Assembly (NCBI RefSeq): GCF_047675955.1 | Contig: NC_132925.1 | Coordinates: forward strand, 19,802,688-19,866,687 | Source: Chlorocebus sabaeus | Taxonomy: Eukaryota; Chordata; Mammalia; Primates; Cercopithecidae | Length of the DNA: 64,000 nucleotides | Reading direction: 5' to 3' | Part shown: positions 26,101 to 37,080 of the stretch, one piece after another | Position numbering within the stretch: position 1 is the first letter of the stretch | Layout of the letters: every line of letters starts with the position of its first letter | Position numbers and translations under genes: made by a program | Notes under the pieces: model-generated | Database searches by the model: none | The model's input: only the letters and a program-made list of their open reading frames with translations | What the model was told of the DNA's origin: nothing

Positions 26101-26690
26101 TATTTCACAGTCTTGTGTGTAAGCACCTCCTCTGAGCATTTATTTACCTGAAGTCATTAGTTTCCCCTACTTCCTGTTTCGTTAGATGGTATTCATTTAA
26201 TACTACTTTGATGCACATGGCTTTAAAGCAGGTAGAAGTCAGTTATGCCTTATGAGGCCTGCAGTCTCCCAGCAGAAGGCAGGAGAGCAGGAAGGGTGGA
26301 CGTGAATGGCCCCACAGTACCAAGATACAGGAATTGTGATGTTGTTCAGGCAAAGCAAGGGAAGTCACATATGCATCAAGTGAGTTGAGAATAAGTTTAA
26401 TATTGTCACATTCAAAGAATTCCATCTGGAAGCTGTTCCTTGGCATATAGAAACAGATGAATATTCTCATATCTTCTGGAATGGCTAAACGGAGAGTGAT
26501 AGACACTGTTTCCTACTTCTTGTTAATTGCATGTTCACTTTAATTATTCTTCAAGGCAAAGAATCCTATAAAGGAAACTTTATATCCTATAAAGCAAATC
26601 TCTTAAATTCTTTCTCTTAAATTCATTTTATATATTTAGAAATATATTCTTCATATATTGATTCAGTGGTATATACTTTACATTTTTCCC
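23113..26690. other. Mostly unique intronic DNA
   Basis: No repeat recognised except a possible L2 tail at 24170-24300. The stretch 25310-25640 is of balanced composition and repeat-free. No gene seen. Confidence 0.55.
24170..24300 (+). mobile_element. Possible L2 3' end
   Basis: GTGAGGACCGTATCTACC, then CCCAGTATCTAGTATGGGAC, resembles an L2 tail. Confidence 0.35.
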
Positions 26691-27020
26691 ACAAATTTTC
26701 TTTTCCTCCAGCCCATGGCCTTTGTTCCCACTGATCTTTTGTTCTCATTTCTCAGTGTTGTTCCTCCTTGCTCTCTTGGTTTAAATAATCTTTGCCATCT
26801 GCCTCCCAACATTCCAGTATAACTTCAGGATAGCCCCCCCCCCAGCCTTCTTCCAGAAGATAGTAGAGATACACAGTGAATATCAGAACTCTCTTCCAAT
26901 AGCCCTTCACATTCCCACCATAAATCTGTATCATCTTGCCTTTTCATTAATGTGGTAAGCCCCCTGGGCAGGGACAGCCTGTACCTCTTTGTTCTATGCC
27001 AGGCAACACTCTGACCGTGG
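26690..27020 (+). mobile_element. Probable L2 3' end
   Basis: Pyrimidine-rich stretch, then CCCTGGGCAGGGACAGCCTG and a GTCAGTAAATGTTCATAATA-like tail. Includes a C10 run at 26835-26844. Confidence 0.45.
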
Positions 27021-27719
27021 TCAGTAAATGTTCATAATAATGAAAGATGAAAGAAAGTTTCTGTGTTCAGCAAGTTAGTGCCAAATAAGTATGGCGGCCA
27101 AATGAGGCCACTAGTGCCAAACCACAGAGGTTCAAAATAACGTTTAATATGACATTGTCTCATTGAATAACAAATCTTATATTGTAATGTCTGAGTCAAA
27201 TCTTCCTTTGGTGTCAGATTTCTTGTGCTCCTTTAATCTGCCCCTGTAGATATTTCAGAGTTCATGAGGAGCAAGTTAGTAAGACCTTTCCCCTGCCCCC
27301 TCTCTGCCATGTAGTGAAAAATATACCTCCTGGAAAAAATAGAGTGAGTATAAGTGCCATGGATTCTCTGGCACTCCGAACAAATGTCTACCATAGAGTA
27401 TGTGGAAAATAAATGAAAGTTTGCTATTAGCCTGGATATTGAGGTAACTAATTTAAGTTACCTAGCTGAAGTATGAATTGGAAGTAGTTGAATAAACCAT
27501 TTGAGATTGGTTACTTTCCATCTTTTCAGTATCAATAGAGAGGGTTAATTGTCCTTTCAATTTCATATAGATGCTTATACTGTCTACAGTGGTTCAGAAT
27601 AGGGGGTCAAGGTAGAACAAAATAATCTACCCTACATATGATTAGAAAATATTTACCAACCAAATTCTCCTTTTTTGCAGCCATACTTCTCAAAATACTA
27701 GTTCACATTTTAAGTTTCT

Positions 27720-29070
27720 ACATTCTTATTCCTTATTTTGTTTTTCAAAGCATTGCAATTTGGCTTCTGCCCTTACCGCTTTATTGAAATGGCTCATTAA
27801 GTTCCTCAGTATCTTCTTCATTGCCAAATCCTGGGACATTTCATTCTTTTCTGCATTATTTGGTGCTATTTAACTGTTCACTCTCTTTTTAAAAAGTCTT
27901 TGCTTGCTTCATTTCATTGCCGCCTTTTGTCTTCTGGTTCTTCTAAGCTTCCACCATTTTTTTTTTTCAGCTTCCATTTTCAACCCCTTTTTCTTCCAGA
28001 AAACTGCCAAGCCTTGAGGTATTCTAGGGTTCCCTTTCAACATTCTCTCTTCTCACCACACCAACACCCACAGTTTCAGCTATCACCTACTGCAGATCCA
28101 TATCACCAGCCCATCCTTTTACAGACCTATATTTCCGACCATGGATTGACTTTATACATATTATTCTTTACACCAGATACTGTAATATACCAAGGTACCT
28201 CACACTCAAGGACTAAACCAGGACCCATCTCCTACCCACTCACCAAGTATAAACCATCCTGCCTGATCAAAATCCTGCAATACAGAAAACTGTGCCCCAT
28301 TCCTGTATTTCATATGTTCCTGAATAGCCAGGAGTACGTCTCAGTAGCTCCTTGTTTCCCTTGCTCTTCTCTCCAGTCTAACCAGTTGCTAATTCATATT
28401 GAGTAAACATCATAAGTAGTTCTGCGCACACCCCCTCCTAACCTCATGGCCATTGGAACACATCCCCTTGTCTTTCTCATCTGGATATTTGCCTCCTATG
28501 TGAGTTTCCTGTGCCCAGTCTAAAGCTCCTCCAGTTGTTCCTCCATGTTCCCTTAACCGTTCTTTAGGAAAGCATAACTGATCATCTTATTTTCCCTTTC
28601 ACAATTTTCCATTTGCTCCTTCAGGCCAACAGTATAAAGTCCAGCTGCTCAAGGCAAGCCTTTCCTTTTCTCATCCTACAATCATGCCCTTTGCTGTAGC
28701 CATGTGAAAAGCTTGAGTTCCCTCAAAATGCAGGTTCTTTTCCCAATTCTATACTAACATACTTATTTCACCCCTTCCCATGAATATAGTTTTCATTCTT
28801 GTTTGCCTAGGGACTAGATCCCTGTTGCATGGTCTTTGCAGCCTTCACAGGGCACTCCCTTCAAGAGTTAGGGGCCCAATATTTATGGTTCCACAGTCCT
28901 TATCACACATCTGGTTATCCATACGTTGTACTGATAATGTCTTCAGACATATCCTTTTCCTTACCGTGGACTATGAGGTCTTTGAGAACAGAGACTGTAT
29001 CATGTTTACCTTTGTGTCCCTGACACCTGGTACAGTGGCCAGCTCATAGATTGCAGAATGGGACATTGTT
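27720..29070 (+). mobile_element. Long L2 LINE relic ending beside a FILIP1L exon
   Basis: About 1.35 kb follows the L2 3' half in order: CATTGCCAAATCCTGGGACA, then the pyrimidine-rich RT region, then ACTGATCATCTTATTTTCCC, then AGTATAAAGTCCAGCTGCTC, and at the end GAGAACAGAGACTGTATCAT with CCTGACACCTGGTACAGTGG. The 168-codon ORF at 27900-28406 is a chance reading of this relic. The last 145 bases are tandemly duplicated. Confidence 0.68.
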
Positions 29071-29219
29071 TTGTACTGATAATGTCTTCAGACATATCCT
29101 TTTCCTTACCGTGGACTATGAGGTCTTTGAGAACAGAGACTGTATCATGTTTACCTTTGTGTCCCTGACACCTGGTACAGTGGCCAGCTCATAGATTGCA
29201 GAATGGGACATTGTTTTGT
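28926..29219. repeat. Exact 145-bp tandem duplication next to a FILIP1L splice donor
   Basis: The segment 28926-29070 is repeated without a single difference at 29071-29215, and identity runs four bases further (TTGT, to 29219), marking a four-base microhomology at the joint. The duplicated unit is the 3' end of an L2 element. The right copy ends 15 bases short of the FILIP1L exon edge at 29235, so donor and exon are intact. Confidence 0.97.
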
Positions 29220-29234
29220 CCAAAGCAGCCTTAC

Positions 29235-29413
29235 CTTTCACATTCTTGTTCTAGTAAGCATATGAATTCATCACTCTTCTCCATATATTCTTTATGTTTT
29301 CTCTTTTCTTCCTCCAACTCCAATATGGTTTGCCTATGGGATTTTTCTACCACTAAAAGCTGTCCCAGGATTCGTCTGTAAGATTCTTTATGTTTTTCCA
29401 CAACTTTGTCCAA
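29235..29413 (-). CDS. FILIP1L: FILIP1L exon, residues 143-202 (start of long coiled coil)
   Basis: This is the third coding exon: 59 full codons plus two bases (AG) of a split codon. The acceptor (TTTCGTAG, AG at 29415-29414) is followed by TTGGACAAA, giving LDKVVEK. The exon then reads through a charged heptad-like segment (HKESYRRILGQLLVVEKSHR, then ELEEEKRKHKEY) and ends EQECE plus AG, followed by the donor GTAAGG at 29234-29229. It encodes the C-terminal half of the CortBP2 N-terminal domain, where the long coiled coil begins. The next exon, expected to hold most of the protein (more than 800 residues), is absent between 1 and 29234, so that intron exceeds 29 kb. An exact 145-bp tandem duplication starts 16 bases into the downstream intron, and an Alu lies 108 bases upstream of the exon. 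Confidence 0.95.
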
Positions 29414-29520
29414 CTACGAAAGAAAACACATTTATAGCCTGTTAACAAATTGTTTATATACAGCCATCTTTCAGTCTTTTAGAAATGTCCCTGTTTTGAT
29501 TAATTCAGCAATGGGTTTTT

Positions 29521-29836
29521 TTGTTTTTTTGTTTGTTTGTTTTGAAAGAGTTTCGCTCTTGTTGCCCAGGCTGGAGTGCAATGGTGTGATCTCGACTCAC
29601 TGCAACCTCCGCCTCCCGAGTTTAGGCAATCCTTCTGCCTCAACCTCCCAAGTAGCTGGGATTACAGGCATGTGCCACCATGCCCGACTGATTTTTTTTT
29701 GTATTTTTAGTAGAGACAGGGTTTCTCCACATTGGTCAGGCTGGACTTGAACTCCTGACCTCAGGTGATCTGCCTGCTTTGGCCTCCCAAAGTGTTGGGA
29801 TTACAGGCGGGAGCCACAGGAGCCACGGCACCTGGC
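29521..29836 (-). mobile_element. Alu SINE 108 bases upstream of a FILIP1L exon
   Basis: Alu in the same orientation as FILIP1L. Flanking repeats CAGCAATGGGTTTTT (29506-29520) and CAGCAGTGGGTTTTT (29837-29851) differ at one base and are the target-site duplication. Its 5' end carries a small GAGCCAC duplication. Confidence 0.96.
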
Positions 29837-30329
29837 CAGCAGTGGGTTTTTTATCTCCTCGTTTAGTGTTTATTCTCTTGTTAATTGATACTTTTGGGTG
29901 CATTTCAACACAAATGTAGTCTTTTTATTGTAATCAAATTTTTCTTGAGAGAATAATCTGTGTCCCTGTGGGTATCAACAATTTCCACATAACCCCTTTC
30001 TAACACTCTTGTGTCTCTCTCCCGAGAAGCTACATTAAAGGAATGACAGGAAGTTAGAGAATCCTTGCACAGTGTTGGATTCGCAGCAGCCCTAGCTGAT
30101 CTTTCTGCCCCAGCCCACCCTATAGTTCTCTCTACCAGTATATGCCTCTTGGATCGCTGTGCCAGGACATGCTCATGATTTTCATTTTATTATATATCAA
30201 GGTATTTCCATTAAAATACATATATGGATAGATAATCTATTATGTGTTGGTGTAGTGTGAATGTCACCAAATGTAAGCACTAAGTCCTTTCTGATTTTCA
30301 GAGTACCATACTTACATCTTTTTTACAAA

Positions 30330-30480
30330 ATGATCAACTTGTGCCTGATACATGTGTTTGTCTCCCCTGCTAGACTGTGAACTCCCTGAAAGCAGGGCCT
30401 ACATCCTTTTTATTTATTTATTTTATTTTTAATCCTTGGTGTCTAACAGAGTGCCTTGCTTATAAGAGGTGCCCAGTTTA
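30330..30480 (+). mobile_element. L2 3' end
   Basis: TGTCTCCCCTGCTAGACTGT, then CTGAAAGCAGGGCCTACATC, matches the L2 tail. The TMEM258 retrocopy tail follows closely. Confidence 0.58.
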
Positions 30481-30545
30481 CAGATTGAAAACAAAACAAG
30501 CAAGCAAGGAAACTGAGATTTTTTTTTGTTTTTTTTGTTTTTTTG

Positions 30546-30925
30546 GTCACGCATCTGCCTCTATTGTGAGCAGCATGTGGGACACTTCCAGCAGTAGGTT
30601 AAAAATTTTTTTCTTGATTAGCAAAAGTAGAGATTCAGAGAAGCTGTCCAGTTGGTACCCTTAGGAGCTCATCCATGGATGTTTAGCCACAGCAGCAGGA
30701 CAGGACTCCATAACCAGGAAGAGTAAGACCACCAAGGACATGAGGAGCGCGCGGCAGATATCCCAGGTGCACTTGGTGGAGGTGGAGGTGACCTCATAAA
30801 TGAAGAACCAGGCAGTAAAGAACATGCCAGCGGCCAAAAGCATCACAGTCAGATGGAGTTAGACAGCCAAGCTCATTGGGCTGGTTTATCAGCTCCTGGC
30901 CTTGAGCTCCATTTTGCCTGGCACA
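30546..30925 (-). pseudogene. TMEM258P: Processed pseudogene of TMEM258 (oligosaccharyltransferase subunit)
   Basis: Read on the minus strand from the former ATG at 30912-30910, the sequence aligns with TMEM258 (formerly C11orf10), a small ER membrane protein of the oligosaccharyltransferase complex. Diagnostic stretches are TSPMSLAV, then GMFFTAWFFIYEVTST, then TWDICRALLMSLV. The copy is dead. Codons 8 and 9 are TGA TAA, another TAA sits at codon 18, two residues (ST) are inserted after EVTST, and a frameshift after the second membrane segment destroys the C-terminus. There are no introns, and a T-rich run at 30519-30545 on the plus strand is the remnant poly(A) tail, so it is a LINE-mediated retrocopy. 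No convincing target-site duplication was found. It lies inside a FILIP1L intron on the same strand. The 3' part (30546-30655) is presumably the old 3'UTR. Confidence 0.88.
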
Positions 30926-31944
30926 GGGTAAGCTGCCACCAGAAAAACATGTTGGCAAGAGCTAACTCAGGATCTTTTGCTAGTGATAAATTAAGATCTA
31001 TTAAGAACTTGGTTTTGATAACACCCGACTTTCTAGATTAATACAGATGCAGTAACTGATAATGTTGATTGATTTTTACCGTTTGCATTTGTCATAAAAG
31101 ATTTAGAATGTGTGACTCAGTGTGAATTTAAAACCAATTTAAGTTATGTATCCTAAAAAGCATGTGTTTGACTAGAAATGTACTTGACTAGAAATCTGGG
31201 GCACAAAATGACCTAGTCATTTCAGAAAAAGAATACAACTGAGGTGTCCCAGCATATAGGACCCAATCAATTATCTCTGACTTCTAAATGCTTAAATTCA
31301 CAAAATACTTGATTATGCCACACTACTGTTGATAATTTTTAATAAATGTAGCCAGTCCTTTTGTGAAAGCTGACACTGCTATGTTGTATTGCCTGCTGGC
31401 AGAGGCATCTTCTGAGAGGGGGGGCTCTTGTATTGATTGTCATGGAAGTGTGTCTCCAAACACTGCAGCCCTCTGAAAATTTTATCTTCAGTTGCCCAAA
31501 CATTAGAATCCATTGTAAGGAAAATTCAAATCAACTCCTTTTGCAATTTGAGAGTGAAATAGGGATAGGATCAGCTTTACTTTAGGAAAGTTATTAGTTG
31601 ACTTAGAAAATACATTCAATTTAATTTGTCACAAGATTGACATTAGAATTAATATATGATAATTATAGTAGGTATTCAGTAAAGCATAAATGAATTACTA
31701 AAAGGGGCTTTTCTCAATCCAAAAACAGTATTTCCTTGGAAAGCTTGTTGTAATTGTCAAGATATGTATATTAAACTTTATTCAAACTTTATTCTCTCTT
31801 TATTCAAAGAGAGAAAATAGAAGGTTTATTTAACCCACTCTTGCTTTCCATTGTGTTTTTTTTCCCCTGTATATGTTGGTGGTTGTTTGAAGGGAACGGG
31901 AAGGAAGGCTAGAAGGAATCAGTGCCCTTCATTTATTCTGTGAC

Positions 31945-32280
31945 CCCTTAAGTGGTCTCCCTTCCTCTAGCCTCACCTCCTTGCAGTCTGTCCTCATCAC
32001 TGACAGCATGATTTTTCACCAGTGGGACTCCACTCTCCTGTTCAAGGCCAAAAGACCCTTCACCATCTGAACCTCCTGCCACCTTGGCCCCATCTTCACT
32101 CCGTATCTTCCCACCAATCCTACCCAACTTTCAGCCACACTGGACTTCAGGCAGTTCTTAGAACTCACCATGGTGCTTCAAGACTGCTTTTTCAATGCCA
32201 AGACCTGGAAACCTTTTTTCTTCTTTCACCAAAACTTTTCCTATACATGAGCTTTTCAATGCATATTAACTAACTAAATG
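31945..32280 (+). mobile_element. L2 fragment
   Basis: AGTGGTCTCCCTTCCTCTAG, then CTTGCAGTCTGTCCTCATCA, then CAGCCACACTGGACTTCAGG follow the L2 ORF 3' part. Confidence 0.58.
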
Positions 32281-32415
32281 AATAAAATTAAATTTAAAAG
32301 CTTAATTATACCATTGCTTAAAGTAAGTATTTTAAGATTTGCCCTAGGTTATGCTAATAATACTGAAACTCTTTTATTATAGTGCCTTGGTAAATCCAAA
32401 ATGTTGTTTTTAATA

Positions 32416-32431
<16 letters not shown>

Positions 32432-32446
<15 letters not shown>

Positions 32447-32728
32447 GAGACGGAGTTTCGCTCTTGTTGTCCAGGCTGAAGTGCAGTGGCGTGATCTCGG
32501 CTCATCGCAATCTCCGCCTCCCAGGTTCAAGTGATTCTCCTGCCTCAGCCTCCCAAGTAGCTGGGATTCCAGGCATATGCCACCACGCCTGGATAATTTT
32601 GTATTTTTAGTAGAAACGGGCTTTCTTCATGTTGGTCAGGCTGGTCTCGAATTCCCGACCACAGGTGATCCACCTGCCTCAGCCTTCCAAAGTGGTGGGA
32701 TTACAGGCCTGAGCCACGTGCCTGGCCC
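32432..32728 (-). mobile_element. Alu SINE
   Basis: Antisense Alu with a T15 tail at 32432-32446, abutting a TA repeat (32412-32431). Confidence 0.96.
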
Positions 32729-34586
32729 ATATTTTCTGTAATATATTTTTTGGAAGAACTAAGAATACCGAATACCTTAGGCTATTAATTTTTTTTTAAG
32801 GTAAGTTCTGTTATAGAACCCTAGGCTGGAAAGACATAGGAAGTCGAAACTCTTGTGGTCTGAGTCCTTGACTCTTCCCTCCCTCTTGACCACACCTCTG
32901 CTCCTAGCCCCAGCCCCAGCCATGTTCCAACTAACAGGCTTCCACCAGTTTTTCATCTTAGGTCAGTGTTCCTGTCGTGTCACGTAACTAAGAGCAGTTT
33001 GTTCTTCTAAATTATTTTGCCTTAAGAATTAGATAAATCACCTCTAGTTTACGCTAGACATGATTGAGATTTTTTAGATTTTTCAAAAAGAACATTATGA
33101 GGAAAATAAAACGGAGAAGGGGCTGTTAACACTTCAAGATGGGGGAATGCAAAAGAAGAATAACTTTAGCATGCAAGATGCTTATTCTGATGTAATTAGG
33201 GTACAGTCACAGCTGGTCTCAGCAGGAACACTGCCCTCTCTCCCTTTATTTTCTTCAGCCCTATCTAGGAAAATCTTAGGCAGAATTCCCCTTTACTGTT
33301 TATTTTCTAGGCATTCCCCTCTCACCTAGTACTACCTAGACCGAGGAAAAGGATAGACAACTGAGTTGTGTGTGTGGAATTATTTTGGCTTCAAGGAATT
33401 GCAAAACTGATAGCTGAGGAGAGAGAAATCCATAAGGGGGAAGTAGAGGAAAGAGAAGAAAATTGACAAATTATGGAGGTGGGAATGTGAGAGATGTGTG
33501 TGTATAGGGCTGTCTGTTAGAGGAGTAATCAAAAAAGGTTGGACTTGTAAAGCAGGGCCAGATGATGGGTCATTTTCAGGGGCACATTACAGAGCTAGGA
33601 TTGCAAGCATTTGTAGAAAGGGGATATTTCCAGTTTTGCATGTGCATAATAGAATTATTTTGTAATTAAAGTTTTTTCCACCGATTTCAACGTAACTTTG
33701 GAATCAAACTGTTTCATTTCACACTTAAGTGTTGAGGGGTTATGCCATTTGTAGAGTTTTGTTAGGGTTATGTTCAGAGATCATTAATTTGCATTTGAGC
33801 TCACAGGGACTGGGGAATTTGTGCCTGACACTGTTTCATAGTTAATATATTGGGAGCCAGTTTACAGTTTTAACAGTATTCACTTGAATGCAGCTCTGGT
33901 TCCTTTTGTTTAAAATTTGGATTAAAGTGCAAGTCAACAGACTTTGGGTGGTCTCATCCTCACCCCTTAGAGAAGCAGATCCATGTGACCAAACTCCTTC
34001 ACTATTTGGCAAGACAGTAGTCTCTTCTCTCATGAGACACCAAAGACGAGAATAGCAAGGACATTAGAGGTCAGTCCTGAGGTAGGTTGCCAGAGTTTTA
34101 TTTGAGGGAAATTTGTCTGAAACTTGCTTTCACTCTCCAGCCTCAACTCATGTTCCTAGTTGTTTCTTTTCTATAAAAATGAAAAATTATGAAATTTTCC
34201 ATGAAGTTCTCAGAGGAAAATAGAAGAATAAAATAATAATTCCAAAGGGTTTCAGAAATGTCAGCAAGTAAAAGAGCAAGCAGTACTGCCTTTTCCCCAG
34301 TGGTGGCCCTGTTGGGACTGCCCACCTTTGCGGTTGTAATTGCTAGGCACACTTGGTGGGGGAAAGGTCTTTGCTGTCATTAAACTTTGAAGGAAAAAGA
34401 AGGTATGCACTCTTCTAAAATATATGTTTTTAAAACCTCTATTTCTTGGACAGTTCTTCAGATTATTTCCATTCATGCTCAAAATTTCTATGACATAATA
34501 CCTCAGCGTTTTCAAAAAATTAACCTCTATGGTTGAACTTTATCTGTTTTTTATTACAGCCTGGGTACCCTGCAAGTTCCCAGAGG

Positions 34587-34668
34587 GTGTGTGTGTCTGT
34601 GTGTGCACATGTATGTGTGTGCATGTGTGTGGTTTTGTGTGTGTGTGTGTGTGTCTGCACATGCACGT
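34587..34668. repeat. TG microsatellite, interrupted
   Basis: TG repeat with CA, CAT and TTTT interruptions. It lies 255 bases downstream (in FILIP1L direction) of the exon at 34923-35096. Confidence 0.92.
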
Positions 34669-34922
34669 GATGGGGGGAGCGTTCTCTGGCATTTGGTAGA
34701 TTTTTGTTGAATTCAAGAAACAAACCTAGTGGATGCATCCTGTCTATGATTCATTCTTTTTAACTTTTCTCTTGAACTTGTTGTATTTATCTCTTTTGTG
34801 TAGGCTTTAAGTGTGTTCGAAAGTAAAACTGTAAGGAATCAAAGAGGAGTTACAGATCGTGCTCATCTGCAGGGCTAGTGCTTGGCTGCCTCCCAGGTAC
34901 ACACCCCTGATGTGGTACATAC

Positions 34923-35096
34923 CTCATTCATTGGTTTCTCATAGATGTCCTCCTGCCAAGGGGCAGCTTTCGCTTGAAAAGCATCTCTCTGGAGAGCCTC
35001 TAACACCTTTTTTGGAGTGACAAACCCATACTGAGCTTCCAGCAAAGCCAGGTCCATTTTTTCAGCCTTTAAAATGCCTATGACCTCATCTCGAGC
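34923..35096 (-). CDS. FILIP1L: FILIP1L exon, residues 85-142
   Basis: This is the second coding exon in the window: 58 codons, in phase with the exons on both sides. The acceptor reads CCTACAG with AG at 35098-35097, and the exon starts with ARDEVIGILK. It ends with IYEKPMNE, followed by a GTATGT donor at 34922-34917. The encoded segment is the middle of the CortBP2 N-terminal domain (pattern ARDEVI-LK-EK--L-LLEAQYG), shared by FILIP1, FILIP1L, CTTNBP2 and CTTNBP2NL. The upstream intron is only 732 bp (35097-35828); the downstream intron is about 5.5 kb (29414-34922). No stop or frameshift interrupts it. Length and phase match a constitutive internal exon. Confidence 0.95.
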
Positions 35097-35828
35097 CTGT
35101 AGGAACAAAAAGTGTTTCAGAAAGCCTGCTGTCTCTACTAGCGGTCTCAGCAAGTGATTTTTGTGATAGCTGGCAGTGCTTTCTCTTCTCTTTCAAATAT
35201 AAATGAATCATATTTCATTTTGACACTTCTGTAAAAAATATCAAAACTATATCCCTTCATCCTTCTTGTAGTCTAATAACACAGTGTTTTAAAAAGTGAT
35301 TACTATACAACATTGGAGGACTACATTGTTTGATGCAGCTATCATGATATCCGTTAATGTACTAGCATTTGGATTTTCAGGGGGTATGAAATAAAATTCT
35401 CCTATATGTGTATCAGCTGTTTTTAGATTTTCATGTAGGTTAATAATGCCACGGCAAGTCTAGGAGCCAGTTCACTTGGGGTACGAAAGCACCTATTGCT
35501 TAAACCAATCCCGAAGTCATCTGGCATTATTGCTGTTGATGCATGCACATGCACTGAAGCTCCTGAGCAGCATGGGCAGAGGGCGTGACCTTTCACAACC
35601 TGTACGCCAATCACATGTCATCATGACAGCCCCTTTAGATGGGATTAATTGCACTTTGAGTTGGCAGAGGAGAATTCTTTGTATATGTACTTATGCTTTG
35701 CTTTCATGTACACACACGTATGAACCACAGATGAACCACAGATATCTATTTCTGAGGCAGCAGGAACACCAAATTCACAAGCAGCCTTCTGTTTGAAGCA
35801 TGATGGGGATAACTCCAACCCAGCTGAC

Positions 35829-36090
35829 CTGCAGTTCTCCCTCCAGAATGCTGAGGAGAAATAACAGGTCATCTCTTGATAGGTCTTCTGCTTGGTGGCC
35901 ATTACCACTGTGTGGCTTCTCTGCCTTGGGACATGGAACTATTACATCCGACTCACTGGGGGGGTCTTTGTCTTGCTGTCTGTGCTTCATGTTTTGAGGC
36001 CCTTGGAAACTGTGGCCTTTAGTATGTCTTGGAAATTTCTTTTGGGTTGAGCCCTCGGTGTCACTGCCTCTGGAACGCATTCTGTAAAGC
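35829..36090 (-). CDS. FILIP1L: FILIP1L exon with the start codon (residues 1-84)
   Basis: This exon encodes the N-terminus of filamin A-interacting protein 1-like, a cytoplasmic coiled-coil protein reported to restrain endothelial migration and growth. The ATG is at 36080-36078. Upstream on the minus strand is a pyrimidine-rich acceptor ending in AG at 36092-36091, which leaves 10 bases of 5'UTR (36090-36081), so a non-coding first exon must lie further upstream. The 84 codons begin MRSRGSDTEG and end with SILEGELQ. A basic, polar leader (about residues 1-60) is followed by the start of the CortBP2 N-terminal domain (DLSRDDLLFLLSILEGELQ, about 66-84). The exon ends on a whole codon, CAG, followed by a GT donor at 35828-35827. 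Open reading continues only briefly into the intron. Identification rests on remembered similarity to the family; gene identity is very secure, the exact 5' exon edge a little less so. Confidence 0.95.
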
Positions 36091-37080
36091 CTGGAAGGAG
36101 GGAAGACAATTTGTAACGCTTAATGGAAATGGAGTTTTAATAAGAGTACCTATTACTGCTTTAACAAGTCTGCATTCTTGTTATATTTACCACAGCCCCA
36201 AACTCAATCTTTTTGATGTCTGCAGCAGAGAAGGGTATTAGCAGATTCATAAATCACAGTCTTATTTACACTTCTGCTTTTAAAGCAAACATTTAAAAAA
36301 ATGTCTTCTGCTTTGATTAAGGCCACTTATGTCCATGGGTAAACAGGCTGTGTTTGAACTTCATCCCCCAAGCATTCCACCTCCGGAACCCAGGTCAGAC
36401 CTCCAACCATGGCCTAAGTGCTTGCCTAAGATGTACTTAACATAATTATAATATTGTAAAATGGTGACTTTGCTAATTCTTCTGACTTTCTTCAGATTTA
36501 CTTTATAGTATTTCCTTTAAAAATTGTTGGGGGTTTTTATGGGGTTTTTTGTTTTGTTTTTAAAATTTGTTAGCCTTTAAAAGTGCATTAAGACAGAAAT
36601 GGCAGGATTACTGCTACAGAATTACTGTGTTATTTTGTTTTGAAGGCCAAGTCTAGTATTAAAGGAATGAAGGCTTGGTCCCTGGCTGTATTCCTGTATT
36701 CCTGACATTCTTCTAAAATTCTAGATCTATCCTTGGGTAAGCTAAGGGCTTATATTTAGGACCCTCATCTTCAAAGTAGAGACACTGCTACCTAATGTAG
36801 TTGGCCATTCTGGAAACAATATAAAATAAATTAATATTTAAAGGACACATTAGCTCCGCATCCGATTATATAATCATCCAAATGAATTTATAATAGGAAG
36901 AAAAATTCTTCCACTGTTGAGGTTTCTAACTAGAAGAGAAAATATCAGTTGAACTTATAATTGACTGCAGTGGCATATAAGCAGATTATTAATTTTACTC
37001 TTTGTCCCTACAAATCATGAAACTTTCGTCATCGCCAGTACCTTCCTTTTAGTTTGTAGTATTTCTTTAAAAATCTGAAA
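36091..37080 (-). other. FILIP1L: FILIP1L intron upstream of the ATG exon (proximal part)
   Basis: Begins with the acceptor at 36092-36091. It runs beyond the window end unless a first exon lies unrecognised in the window. Nothing else seen in this part. Confidence 0.6.

Larger units (their letters stand above)
29414..34922 (-). other. FILIP1L: FILIP1L intron between residues 142 and 143
   Basis: The intron is bounded by GTATGT at 34922 and AG at 29414. It contains an Alu (29521-29836), an L2 3' end, a TMEM258 retropseudogene in the same orientation as FILIP1L, another L2, a second Alu (32432-32728) and a TG repeat. The remaining sequence (29838-30330, 30935-31945, 32730-34586, 34669-34922) is AT-rich and unique to my eye, with no recognisable gene. 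Confidence 0.85.

Noticed and set aside
27900..28406. 168-codon ORF
   Set aside because: Lies in an L2 relic and has no recognisable domain; no splice or promoter context.
31792..31815. Perfect 10-bp hairpin TTCTCTCTTT / AAAGAGAGAA with a 4-base loop, followed by A-rich sequence
   Set aside because: Resembles a bacterial terminator, but the context is a primate intron; probably chance.
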